The notes below the pieces were generated by a model, which saw only the letters and a list, made by a program, of their open reading frames with translations, was not told the DNA's origin and did not search any database. Shown here one piece after another: positions 1 to 6,865 of a DNA stretch of 8,356 bases. The first letter of the stretch is position 1. Every line of letters begins with the position of its first letter. This stretch comes from Candidatus Thorarchaeota archaeon (GTDB lineage: Archaea > Asgardarchaeota > Thorarchaeia > Thorarchaeales > Thorarchaeaceae). The stretch lies in NCBI GenBank assembly GCA_030642465.1, contig DAOWNS010000066.1, positions 1 to 8,356 of the forward strand. The letters are read 5' to 3'. The translations under genes and the position numbers were made by a program.

Positions 1-480
1 AGTCCCCATGCTACCCTATGGGGTCGGTTCAGTATGACCATGTACCAAGCTGGTAGCAAGACAAATGTCATCCCGGGAAAGGCAGAGATTTCCTTTGATT
101 GCAGATGCATCCCAGAAGAAGATCCGAAGGAAGTTGCCAAGGACCTTGAGAGGTTCTTGGAACTGGTCAAGAAGGAAACAGGTGTTGATGCAAGCCTTGA
201 AATCAAAATGACGGTTCATGGCTGGGGTTCTGATCCTGAGAATAAGTACATCAAAGCGTTTCATGCAGCAGTCCAGGAATCTGTTAGTCCCGACATACCT
301 ATCTCTGCAGACCTAGGTGGAAATGACGGACACTTCTTCACTGCAGTAGGAATTCCTACTGCCTGCTACGGGACTATTGCTGAGGACGGCAATTTCCATG
401 GCATTGACGAGTTTCTTAGACTTGATGACTATGAGAAAGTGAAGAAAGCACTCATCCATTTTGCTGAGACGTGCAAGTAG
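1..480 (+). CDS. M20-family metallopeptidase / amidohydrolase (ArgE/DapE/ACY1/CPG2 type), C-terminal part, 5' truncated
   Basis: The reading frame is open from the first base, so this is the last 160 codons of a longer gene; M20 enzymes usually have about 370-450 residues. M20 enzymes are zinc hydrolases that cleave N-acyl amino acids, small peptides or related amides, mostly in the cytoplasm. Visible parts are the end of the dimerisation (lid) domain, with the typical segment TNVIPGKAEISFDCR (asparagine-valine-isoleucine-proline, then an Asp-x-Arg strand), and the C-terminal part of the catalytic domain, with GGNDGHFF where the family has GG-(S/T)-D, then GIPTACYG and HGIDEF, whose His is the expected metal ligand. 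The N-terminal metal-binding half lies outside the window, so activity and substrate cannot be judged. Its TAG stop is followed immediately by the ATG of the next gene, which suggests co-transcription. The family assignment is firm; the substrate is unknown. Confidence 0.88.
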   Translation, partial: SPHATLWGRFSMTMYQAGSKTNVIPGKAEISFDCRCIPEEDPKEVAKDLERFLELVKKETGVDASLEIKMTVHGWGSDPENKYIKAFHAAVQESVSPDIPISADLGGNDGHFFTAVGIPTACYGTIAEDGNFHGIDEFLRLDDYEKVKKALIHFAETCK

Positions 481-1209
481 ATGACTGATATCCATGACCT
501 GGAGATTGGAGCACCGGGCCCTTTCTTACCGCCATATGATAATGTGGTCAGGAACGCACAGACAATTGACTCTCTGGGATACGACAGCATGGCGTTTCCG
601 GACCACTTCGCGGGTTTCATTCCCGAAGAGATTTGGACTCCCGATGTGACTCCCCTTGCTCTTATCCAACAGTCGCCACATACTTACTATGAGATGGCCA
701 GCATAATGGCGGCTTGTGCTGTTGTGACGGAACGCGTAAAATTGCTTTCCGCGGTCACTGAACCACTACGCATACACCCAGTTCTGCTTGCACAGACCTT
801 TCTAACTCTAGATCACATAAGTCGAGGACGGGCGATCATGGGCATCGGAGCTGGGGAGATTGAAAACGTGGAACCATACGGTTTGAGATATTCTGGTCAA
901 GTTGGGAAGCTGAGGGAAGCCTTGGAGATAATTACTACAATCTGGGAAACTCATGAACCTTTCAACTACGATGGCAACTTCTGGAAGATGAGAAACGCTG
1001 TGATGTCACTTAGACCGGCAGTGGAAGGAAAACCGCCTCCTATCTGGATTGCCGCACATGGGCCTAAGATGTTGAAGATAACTGCAGAGTTTGGGGATGG
1101 ATGGATTCCCACGCTGCTTCAGCCCAGAGATTATGGTGAGAAGCTGAGGGAGATTGAGCAACATCGGAAGCAATTGAATCAGACCGGTGAGTTCACTGCA
1201 GCTCTATGA
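481..1209 (+). CDS. LLM-class F420-dependent oxidoreductase (Mer-like), C-terminally truncated by an in-frame TGA
   Basis: This is a luciferase-like TIM-barrel protein of the group that includes F420-dependent methylenetetrahydromethanopterin reductase and related hydride-transfer enzymes. Family landmarks are the N-terminal NAQTIDSLGYDSMAFPDHF region, SAVTEPLRIHPVLLAQ, the HISRGRAIMGIGAGEIENVEPYG segment (Gly-rich strand followed by Glu and Gly), and PPPIWIAAHGPKMLKI with DGWIP near the end. Only 242 residues precede the TGA at 1207-1209, whereas relatives have roughly 320-350, so the last barrel elements are missing. The 31 codons after the TGA still read like the family (see the following entry), so the stop looks like a mutation, perhaps of a Trp codon (TGG to TGA). 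The ATG abuts the preceding peptidase stop, with no strong Shine-Dalgarno site. The cofactor F420 is inferred from family; FMN cannot be excluded. Probably non-functional. Confidence 0.75.
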   Translation: MTDIHDLEIGAPGPFLPPYDNVVRNAQTIDSLGYDSMAFPDHFAGFIPEEIWTPDVTPLALIQQSPHTYYEMASIMAACAVVTERVKLLSAVTEPLRIHPVLLAQTFLTLDHISRGRAIMGIGAGEIENVEPYGLRYSGQVGKLREALEIITTIWETHEPFNYDGNFWKMRNAVMSLRPAVEGKPPPIWIAAHGPKMLKITAEFGDGWIPTLLQPRDYGEKLREIEQHRKQLNQTGEFTAAL

Positions 1210-1302
1210 AATTGGTGCATCTTGGATGAGGACGTTTCTGAGTGCGAGAGGATGATGAACACACCTCTCGCCAGAACGTTTGCCCTTCTCTACCGTTCAT
1301 TG
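1210..1302 (+). pseudogene. Remnant of the LLM-class oxidoreductase downstream of the premature stop
   Basis: Reading on in the same frame past the TGA at 1207 gives 31 residues, beginning NWCILDEDVSECERMM and ending in a segment like ARTFALLY, before a TAG at 1303. An acidic 'DED..E..RMM' stretch followed by 'FALL' is what LLM-family proteins typically show at this place, so the coding signal continues over the stop. After 1303 no frame keeps recognisable similarity, which suggests a second lesion or a deletion of the remaining C-terminus. An assembly error at 1207-1209 is the main alternative, but it would not by itself explain the TAG at 1303. Confidence 0.5.
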
Positions 1303-1473
1303 TAGGTTGTACGAAGTTAGACACCGAAGTCTAGTACGTCCAGAAAACGGCACTGGACTACTCCGTGAGGAACCTTCATAGGTGTATCATATTCCTCAGG
1401 GATCGATGTCGTATTGGTCTATATAAAGCCCACAATAGACTTGTCTAGGTATGTCCAACTTTGCATCAGCTGT
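1303..1473. other. Intergenic gap between convergent genes
   Basis: These 171 bases lie between the decayed oxidoreductase and the 3' end of the minus-strand synthetase. I see no gene, RNA or clear terminator (no T-run on either strand). The one notable element is an archaeal TATA-box-like stretch at 1419-1428, entered separately. Part of the region may be worn-out oxidoreductase sequence. Confidence 0.5.
1419..1428 (+). promoter_or_regulatory. TATA-box-like element, possible antisense promoter
   Basis: CTATATAAAG is close to the archaeal TATA-box consensus. On the plus strand it would place a transcription start about 25 bases on, near an ATG at 1451, and transcription would run antisense into the acyl-CoA synthetase. 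No convincing protein follows. It could equally be chance, or a leftover from a gene that has decayed. Confidence 0.2.
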
Positions 1474-3210
1474 TTACTGCCCTCTCTTCGCCATTTCTTC
1501 TGCTCGCAGCTGTCGTCTCAATATCTTCCCGACGGAAGTCATTGGTAGACCGTCCACAATCTCGACCTCACGAGGACGCTTGTATCCAGCTAGACGCTCC
1601 TTAGACCAAGCAATGATTTCTTCCGGTGTTGCGGTTTCACCATCCTTCAGGACCACAAACGCCTTCACGTACTCATTGGATGGGTCATCCTTTCGTGGCA
1701 ATCCAATCACACCGGCCATCTTGATCTTGGGGTGCTCATAGAGAGTGTCCTCAACCTCCCGCGGGTAGGCCTTCAAACCACCGACATTGATCATGTCCTT
1801 TTTCCTGTCCGAAATGACAAAGAAACCTTCCTCGTCCATGCGACCAATATCACCTGTGAGGAAGTATCGCTTGCCACCGAATGTTCGGAATACCGCAGTT
1901 GTTTCTTTGGGTTTGTTGTAGTATCCCTTCATAACCTGCGGTCCGCTGAGAGCTATCTCTCCTATCTCACCCTGAGCCAGCTCTTTGGATCCCGTTTCAA
2001 TGTCAACGATTGTTGCATATGTGTTGCTAACCGGCAATCCGATTGAACCAAACTTCCGAGTAACCTTGGATGGTGGATTACCGTGCGTCAACGGCGACGT
2101 TTCCGTCAGGCCGTAGCCCTCAAACAAGGTGCCCCCTGCTACTGCCTCAAAGAGTTTGGCCAGTTCCGGCGGCAGAGGCGCAGCTCCGGAGCAACACACC
2201 TTAAGGCTTGAAAGATCCATGTCTTTCACCTTTGGATGATTTGCGATTCCTGCGTACAACGCGGGAACACAGTGCATTATTGTGCCCTTGTCGTTCTCTA
2301 TCGCTTCAAGCAATTCTGTCATTGGTGGTTTCCCTGCTCTTGGATCGGGGATGCAGATTACGCTATTCGCTTGACGAACGCAGGTTATCATTGTCAGCGT
2401 CAGACCGTAGCTGTGATACCACGGAAGGGCGCCAACATACACTTCCTCTCCCTCTATCAGGTTGCTGGGAGGCTCAAGTTGTGCCCACTCGTGCATCTGC
2501 TCCACATTGCTCGTTAAGTTATAGTGAGTCAACTCCGCACCTTTCGGTGTGCCTGTTGTCCCGCCAGTGTACAGAATCAAAGCTGTGTCTTCTTTGGGGG
2601 TGGTTGACACTTCAGGTGCCTTCGGCTCGTAGTTGGCCATGATGTCCTTGTAGAAGACGGTGATGTCATCTTCGTATGATGGGCTCTTGGGAATCTTACC
2701 TAGAAGACCTCCTAATACGGCTTTTACCTTCGAAAGGTACTCCGTTGAACTACAAACAATCACAGTCTTGACATCGGTGCCCTTTACGGCTTCGTATGTC
2801 ATCGGTGTGAACTTTGGATGGTCAAAGCAAAACACCGCGACAGCACCAGAGTCCTTCAACTGAAAGTTCAGTTCAGGTGTCGTGTACGACGGATTGCACG
2901 TAACTGTGATTCCTCCCGCCTTTAAGATACCAAAGAACACGGGGGGATAATGGGGCAAGTTGGGTAAGAAAACCGCGACCTTATCGCCCTTCACGATTCC
3001 TTTGCTAGCAAGGAAATTTGCAATCTTATCAGCGCTCTCTCTCACCTGCGAGTAGGTCTGACTACTACCGGCCCAAATAGTGTACGTCTTATCGCCGTAC
3101 TGGTCGGCTGTCCTATCTAGCATTGCGAAGAGGGGTTCCTCCGGAAGGTCCAAAGATTTTTTCACTTTCTCTGGCCACTTTCCGCCTTTGTGCCATAACA
3201 TTTCTTCCAT
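1474..3210 (-). CDS. AMP-forming acyl-CoA synthetase (long-chain fatty-acid/aryl-CoA ligase type)
   Basis: A complete 578-residue adenylate-forming enzyme that activates a carboxylic acid with ATP to an acyl-adenylate and then transfers it to CoA in the cytoplasm. All core motifs are present: the phosphate-binding loop YTGGTTGTPKG (about residues 214-224), EGYGLTETSP (364-373), the TGD motif with the Asp that binds the ribose (452-454), the hinge region SDRKKDMINVGG (467-478), and the C-terminal GKILRR containing the catalytic lysine (Lys562). Length is normal for the FadD-like group. The ATG at 3210 fits the family N-terminus; a GGAG lies at 3222-3225, 11 bases upstream. It is transcribed divergently from the dehydratase operon, so it may supply that enzyme's CoA ester, but this is inference. 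The acyl substrate (fatty, aryl or branched) cannot be read from the sequence. Confidence 0.93.
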   Translation of the reverse strand: MEEMLWHKGGKWPEKVKKSLDLPEEPLFAMLDRTADQYGDKTYTIWAGSSQTYSQVRESADKIANFLASKGIVKGDKVAVFLPNLPHYPPVFFGILKAGGITVTCNPSYTTPELNFQLKDSGAVAVFCFDHPKFTPMTYEAVKGTDVKTVIVCSSTEYLSKVKAVLGGLLGKIPKSPSYEDDITVFYKDIMANYEPKAPEVSTTPKEDTALILYTGGTTGTPKGAELTHYNLTSNVEQMHEWAQLEPPSNLIEGEEVYVGALPWYHSYGLTLTMITCVRQANSVICIPDPRAGKPPMTELLEAIENDKGTIMHCVPALYAGIANHPKVKDMDLSSLKVCCSGAAPLPPELAKLFEAVAGGTLFEGYGLTETSPLTHGNPPSKVTRKFGSIGLPVSNTYATIVDIETGSKELAQGEIGEIALSGPQVMKGYYNKPKETTAVFRTFGGKRYFLTGDIGRMDEEGFFVISDRKKDMINVGGLKAYPREVEDTLYEHPKIKMAGVIGLPRKDDPSNEYVKAFVVLKDGETATPEEIIAWSKERLAGYKRPREVEIVDGLPMTSVGKILRRQLRAEEMAKRGQ

Positions 3211-3443
3211 GATTTGTTCTACTCCACTACTCTCTCATCAAATCTAGTGACAGTATATGTCAATAGATGGTAATGAACTAATCGCTGGATATCACAACAG
3301 TGCTTGATATTTCCTTCTGCTTTCCTTTTCGAGCATATTTTGGTCTCTAAATGGCCATTCAACACAACAAATAAGATGATGAAACAACAAATGGCACTAA
3401 CACTAGGGTCATAGAGCGGGCCCGCTGCCGAAGGGATAATCGA
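3211..3443. promoter_or_regulatory. Divergent intergenic promoter region (acyl-CoA synthetase / dehydratase operon)
   Basis: These 233 AT-rich bases separate two divergent transcription units and should hold both promoters. For the synthetase, a TATA-like GACATATACTG is seen on the minus strand around 3250-3260, which would start transcription about 20 bases before the ATG. For the dehydratase operon the best candidate is the weak ACAAATAAG near 3367. A perfect GC-rich palindrome at 3415-3426 stands out (separate entry). No convincing gene is present. Confidence 0.45.
3415..3426. promoter_or_regulatory. Perfect 12-bp palindrome just upstream of the dehydratase operon
   Basis: AGCGGGCCCGCT equals its own reverse complement. 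It is an all-but-pure GC block within an AT-rich intergenic region, ending 17 bases before the GTG start of the first dehydratase gene. Position and symmetry suit an operator for a dimeric repressor acting near the transcription start, or a short 5'-leader element. It is not long enough, and has no loop, for a stable hairpin. Function is inferred only. Confidence 0.35.
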
Positions 3444-4655
3444 GTGAGCAATGCACAGGCGACCGAGCAATCCGAACGGATATTGAAGCAGCTAGTTAAC
3501 GAGGGCAAACCAATCTTAGGCTACGTGTATCCACATACTCCTCTTGAGATTATAATGGCACACGGCTTGATGCCTGCACTCCTATACGCGAATCCTACGG
3601 TGATGGGCTCCTACGAGGCTAGCCTGCAGACATTCGCCTGTTCTTTCATCCGAAATATGTTCAGTCAAAGAGTCAATGATCAGCTTCCTTATGTTAACGG
3701 AATAGTATTCCCCGGAAACACCTGTGATTCTCTCCAGAATCTTGCCGATATCTGGCATCTACGATTTCCTCAGGATAAGGTCTTTCGATTAACATATCCT
3801 GCAGGAAACCAGGGTGAAGCTGCTGTTCAGTACTTTGCAGAAGAACTTAGAATCTTCAGCAATGCATTGGAAGATGCTTATGGCTCTCCATTTTCTGATG
3901 CTACCTTCAGGCAGGCAGTTGATCTAGTTCAACAATTCCGCAGTGCAGTCCAGTTCCTCTATGCGGCTCGGCTTCTTCAGCCAAGTTCAGTACCTTACCA
4001 CCGAATTGCGGCATTCGTGAGGGAGTTCCACTCAGCTCCTCTAGAAATGGTAGTTGATGAACTCAGGGCGACCGTGAATGATGTGGAGCACGGCTTAGCG
4101 GAAGCAGGCCGGATCGACTCCACCAAGGCATTGCAGCACGCACTTCTGGAGCGAAGACTAGAGGATGTTTCGCTTCCGTCTGATTTGCCCACTCCACGAA
4201 TTGCCATAGTAGGGGGAATGACCGAACCACAGGCGATAGCTGAATTGGTCAATGCCATCTCGAAAGTTTCATCCACTGCGGTTGTGTTTGACCTACTCTC
4301 CTTTGGTTTCAAAACGATATTCATGCCAATGCCGGCTTTTGAGGGTGATCCGTTTGAAACTATGGCACGTTCAGTGCTCGGTGCTCTGTTGGAGCCCACA
4401 CAAGAAGGACTTCCAAGGCGTCTTGATTTCCTGAAGGATGCACTCACTCACTTGGCCATTGATGGGCTTATTGTGTGCGAACAGTCTTTTTGCGACCCAG
4501 ACGAGTTCGAGTCACCGTCGCTCCTTACAGTTGCATCAGAGGTCGGGGTAAGGACTGTAAGGCTTCCGGTTGACCCGGAATTCTCCGACCGTGTACGACT
4601 AGAAGGGAGAATCCAGAGCTTTCTAGAAACTCTCACACACGGGGGTGCAGCGTGA
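3444..4655 (+). CDS. 2-hydroxyacyl-CoA dehydratase / benzoyl-CoA reductase family subunit 1 (HgdB/BcrC-like)
   Basis: A 403-residue member of the family whose heterodimers, once injected with an energised electron, either dehydrate 2-hydroxyacyl-CoA or reduce the benzoyl-CoA ring. The N-terminal GYVYPHTPLEIIMAHGLMP matches the family's 'G...P.Eli.AaG..P' signature. Three cysteines sit where the family ligates a [4Fe-4S] cluster: Cys66 in ACSFIR, Cys94 in NTCDSLQNLADIW, and Cys350 in QSFCDP (Cys345 is nearby). Size matches the roughly 380-430 residues usual for the smaller subunits. The start is GTG at 3444, with AAGGGA about 7 bases upstream; no better upstream start keeps the family N-terminus. 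The gene overlaps the next subunit, which implies a 1:1 heterodimer. The sequence alone does not separate dehydratase from aryl-CoA reductase. Confidence 0.85.
   Translation: MSNAQATEQSERILKQLVNEGKPILGYVYPHTPLEIIMAHGLMPALLYANPTVMGSYEASLQTFACSFIRNMFSQRVNDQLPYVNGIVFPGNTCDSLQNLADIWHLRFPQDKVFRLTYPAGNQGEAAVQYFAEELRIFSNALEDAYGSPFSDATFRQAVDLVQQFRSAVQFLYAARLLQPSSVPYHRIAAFVREFHSAPLEMVVDELRATVNDVEHGLAEAGRIDSTKALQHALLERRLEDVSLPSDLPTPRIAIVGGMTEPQAIAELVNAISKVSSTAVVFDLLSFGFKTIFMPMPAFEGDPFETMARSVLGALLEPTQEGLPRRLDFLKDALTHLAIDGLIVCEQSFCDPDEFESPSLLTVASEVGVRTVRLPVDPEFSDRVRLEGRIQSFLETLTHGGAA
4641..4647 (+). promoter_or_regulatory. Shine-Dalgarno site that selects the ATG start of subunit 2
   Basis: GGGGGTG resembles GGAGGTG and lies 7 bases before the ATG at 4655, a normal spacing. 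It is only 4 bases from the in-frame GTG at 4652, so the ATG is preferred. The site lies inside the end of the upstream gene, in line with translational coupling through the TGATG junction. Confidence 0.45.
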
Positions 4656-5872
4656 TGTCAGAGAAAGTGAAAGAGGAGAAAGCGTATAGAGTACTGGAAT
4701 CTCACAATTTCCTGCAGCGTGTAATGTTCCGCTATATGCTAGAAGGACATGCTGCGAGCGAAGAAGGCAAGCTAGCATGGGTCACCTCCGGCTTTCCCGT
4801 AGAGATTCCTGTTGCAATGGACGTGGGCGTATCCTATCCAGAACAGTACGGGGCTATCGTTGGCTCAGAAAAGGCAGGCCCTAAGCTATGTGAATATGCA
4901 GAGGAGTTAGGTTACTCGCAAGAGCTCTGCTCCTACGCTCGGGCGAGCATCGGATCAGTGAAACATCCCGAGGAGAGTCCCTTGGAGGGGCTTCCGGCCC
5001 CCCAAGCGCTTTTGGCATGCAACAACATCTGTGGGACTGTCCTGCGATGGTACGATGCTATTTCTCAGATGACTGGGGCTCCCGTATTCCTTTTGGATAC
5101 ACCCCCTCTTGAGGGGGAACAAATGCCTCATCATATTGCCTATGTTCGTCATGGTCTTGATAACCTTGTCAGCTTCCTGAGTAAGCAATTCGGCACGACT
5201 CTAGAAGAGGACAAGTTTCGTAAAGTGACGGACCTATCAACAGAAACCATCGGTATCTGGACACAGTGTCTCGAGGCGTGTAAGAACAAGCCCTCTCCCC
5301 TCAACTGTGCAGATCGTTTCCTAGCGATGGCTCCGGTAGTGGCTATTCGTGGGAGGGACTATACCTTAGAATATTATCAGACGCTTCTCAATGAGGTCAA
5401 TGACCGAGTTGCCAATGGTCTTGGGGCAATACGTGACGAAAAGGTCCGTCTCCTATGGGATAATATTCCTCCATGGTTTCGCGTATTCCGCATTATGGGG
5501 TCGCTCGCTAAGAGGGGGGTGGTATTCCCAGCGGACACCTACACACACGCATGGACAGGATCCATCAAGGGTGAAGACCGGATGGATAGCATTGCGTCCA
5601 TGTACTCCAATGTTTACCTGAATAAGGGGCTTGAAGCTAAGGTCGATAAGATGTGCAATCTCATAAAGAACTATGATTTGGATGGGTTTGTTATGTTCTC
5701 TGTCAGGTCGTGCAAGCGCTATTCCTTGGGACAGCTCGTATCAAAGGAACTTGTATCGGAGAGGACTGGAGTGCCTGGCGTGGTCATAGAAGGCGATATG
5801 GTTGACTCGCGCCTGCAAAATGATGCGCAGATTGAAACTCGCCTGGACGCACTGCTGGAGATGTTACTGTAG
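4655..5872 (+). CDS. 2-hydroxyacyl-CoA dehydratase / benzoyl-CoA reductase family subunit 2
   Basis: The second, different family subunit, 405 residues from the ATG. It shows WVTSGFPVEIPVAMDV near the N-terminus, ELCSYARASIGSV (Cys92), the LPAPQALLACNNICG stretch (Cys122 and Cys126) leading into a Trp-Tyr, RLLWDNIPPWFRV in the middle, and the C-terminal SVRSCKRYS (Cys353) followed by VVIEGDMVDSR, where the family has 'GD..D.R'. Three cysteines are thus available for a [4Fe-4S] cluster. The ATG overlaps the stop of subunit 1 by one base (TGATG); a GTG one codon earlier is possible. The pairing of two unlike subunits argues for a heterodimeric dehydratase/reductase and against a single-subunit double-cubane protein. 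The CoA substrate is unknown. Confidence 0.87.
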   Translation: MSEKVKEEKAYRVLESHNFLQRVMFRYMLEGHAASEEGKLAWVTSGFPVEIPVAMDVGVSYPEQYGAIVGSEKAGPKLCEYAEELGYSQELCSYARASIGSVKHPEESPLEGLPAPQALLACNNICGTVLRWYDAISQMTGAPVFLLDTPPLEGEQMPHHIAYVRHGLDNLVSFLSKQFGTTLEEDKFRKVTDLSTETIGIWTQCLEACKNKPSPLNCADRFLAMAPVVAIRGRDYTLEYYQTLLNEVNDRVANGLGAIRDEKVRLLWDNIPPWFRVFRIMGSLAKRGVVFPADTYTHAWTGSIKGEDRMDSIASMYSNVYLNKGLEAKVDKMCNLIKNYDLDGFVMFSVRSCKRYSLGQLVSKELVSERTGVPGVVIEGDMVDSRLQNDAQIETRLDALLEMLL

Positions 5873-5902
5873 GTTGCGATTGCTTTGATACAACAATCGA
5901 AA

Positions 5903-6682
5903 ATGGGCATCGGTCTTGATCTCGGTTCCACAACCACTAAGGGGGTCCTTGTGGATGAGAGTGGCAAAGTCATTGCAGCTCACCTGGTACTTACCGGAGC
6001 GATAGCATCCAAGGCTTCAGAAAATGTTCTCGAAGAGCTGATAAAACTCTCTCAACTCGACTTGGAAGATGTTTCTACGGTGAGCACTGGATATGGACGA
6101 ACACAAGTGAAATTCGCGCACGAGTCAATAACTGAGATAACTTGTCATAGTGTGGGCGTTCATACTCTGAATCCTAGCATCAAACTTCTCATTGACGTTG
6201 GTGGTCAAGACTCGAAGGTAATACGCATCGGTTCGAACGGCAGACCGACTGACTTCGAGCTCAACGATAAGTGCTCAGCAGGCACAGGTAGATTCCTCGA
6301 AGTCATGGCAAGGGTTCTAGAAGTGTCAATTGATGAGCTTGGCCCACTCGCGCTGAAGTCGAAATCTCCATGTCCAATCAGCAGCACTTGTACGGTGTTT
6401 GCTGAGAGTGAGGTTATCGGGCGCATTGGCTCTGGAGAGGGTCCGGCGAATATCGCTGCGGGGGTCCACCAAGCAATGGCCGCAAAGATCAGCACACTAT
6501 CACGACGTGTTGGTGCAGCTTCGCCAATCGGTGTGACTGGGGGTGTCGCGCGCAACCCAGCGTTTCGCCATTATCTCTCCGCAGCACTGAACTGTGAGCT
6601 TTGGATGCCCGAAGAGCCACAACTGACCGGGGCTCTTGGTGCAGCAATCCTTGCTATTGCGAGAGCATCCGATACAGAATAA
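5903..6682 (+). CDS. hgdC: ATP-dependent activator of the dehydratase (HgdC/BadF/BcrA family, ASKHA ATPase)
   Basis: A 259-residue ATPase that binds a [4Fe-4S] cluster and, on ATP hydrolysis, passes one low-potential electron to its dehydratase or reductase. Motifs in order: phosphate-1 LDLGSTTTKGV near the N-terminus, phosphate-2 LIDVGGQDSK, NDKCSAGTGRFLE with Cys124, SSTCTVFAESEVIGR with Cys163, and the adenosine motif GVTGGVARN. The two cysteines match those that hold one cluster between two identical subunits in HgdC. The ATG at 5903 places GIGLDLGS right at the N-terminus, as in relatives; a TTG at 5885 would add six residues and cannot be excluded, because no strong Shine-Dalgarno site favours either. 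It follows subunit 2 after 30 bases. Being the only activator gene, it points to a homodimer of HgdC type, unlike the BcrA/BcrD pair of class I benzoyl-CoA reductase. Confidence 0.9.
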   Translation: MGIGLDLGSTTTKGVLVDESGKVIAAHLVLTGAIASKASENVLEELIKLSQLDLEDVSTVSTGYGRTQVKFAHESITEITCHSVGVHTLNPSIKLLIDVGGQDSKVIRIGSNGRPTDFELNDKCSAGTGRFLEVMARVLEVSIDELGPLALKSKSPCPISSTCTVFAESEVIGRIGSGEGPANIAAGVHQAMAAKISTLSRRVGAASPIGVTGGVARNPAFRHYLSAALNCELWMPEEPQLTGALGAAILAIARASDTE

Positions 6683-6865
6683 TTCATTAGGATTCTCAAT
6701 TGATAGCGCACAAGTTCGTGTTCCGATTCGGATTTCTGTCGCGCTGTGTGTCTGCGTGGTTAAAGATATCAGTCGGGACCGCAATAACGTATTCACTGAC
6801 CGCCAAGGATAATAAGAAAATCTGAGGCGGGCTCGATATACGCAATTTAGTTGTGGTGATTATAC
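6683..6865. other. Intergenic region before the complex-I-like operon
   Basis: 183 bases between the activator and the A subunit, likely holding the promoter of the membrane-complex operon. TATA-like candidates on the plus strand are GATAATAAG near 6808 and CGATATACG near 6833-6841; the first would allow a leader of about 30 bases that keeps the Shine-Dalgarno site. A GACCGC hexamer occurs twice (6777-6782, 6798-6803), 21 bases apart, and CCGATTCGG (6723-6731) is a small palindrome; both may be chance. No gene or RNA is recognised. Confidence 0.35.
6855..6860 (+). promoter_or_regulatory. Shine-Dalgarno site that selects the TTG start of the A subunit
   Basis: GGTGAT, extended on the left as GTGGTGAT, is complementary to the archaeal 16S rRNA 3' end and sits 5 bases before the TTG at 6866. 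An in-frame TGA at 6857-6859 rules out any start further upstream, so the TTG is the first usable start. Confidence 0.5.

Noticed and set aside
1207..1209. TGA as a selenocysteine codon in the oxidoreductase
   Set aside because: The LLM family is not known for a catalytic Sec or Cys here, no SECIS-like hairpin was recognised nearby, and a second in-frame stop follows at 1303.
1451..1741. 96-codon plus-strand frame after the TATA-like box
   Set aside because: It lies fully antisense to the conserved C-terminal motifs of the acyl-CoA synthetase, and its Ser/Arg-rich composition is that of a shadow frame.
2208..2642. 144-codon plus-strand frame opposite the synthetase
   Set aside because: Antisense shadow with Leu/Ser/Arg-rich, low-information sequence and no recognisable motif.
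3219..3470. 83-codon minus-strand frame covering the divergent promoter region
   Set aside because: It overlaps the start of the dehydratase gene, shows no family motif, and would occupy the only space for both promoters.
3995..4447. 150-codon minus-strand frame
   Set aside because: Shadow of the first dehydratase subunit; composition is Ser-rich and motif-free.
6205..6555. 116-codon minus-strand frame
   Set aside because: Lies opposite the activator's cluster and ATP motifs, which are clearly the real coding frame.
3444..6682. Double-cubane cluster protein with its reductase
   Set aside because: That system uses a single homodimeric catalytic subunit, whereas here two clearly different family subunits are encoded with overlapping genes.
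6777..6803. GACCGC hexamer repeated at a 21-base interval
   Set aside because: Two short copies in 183 bases can occur by chance and no further copies or symmetry were seen.
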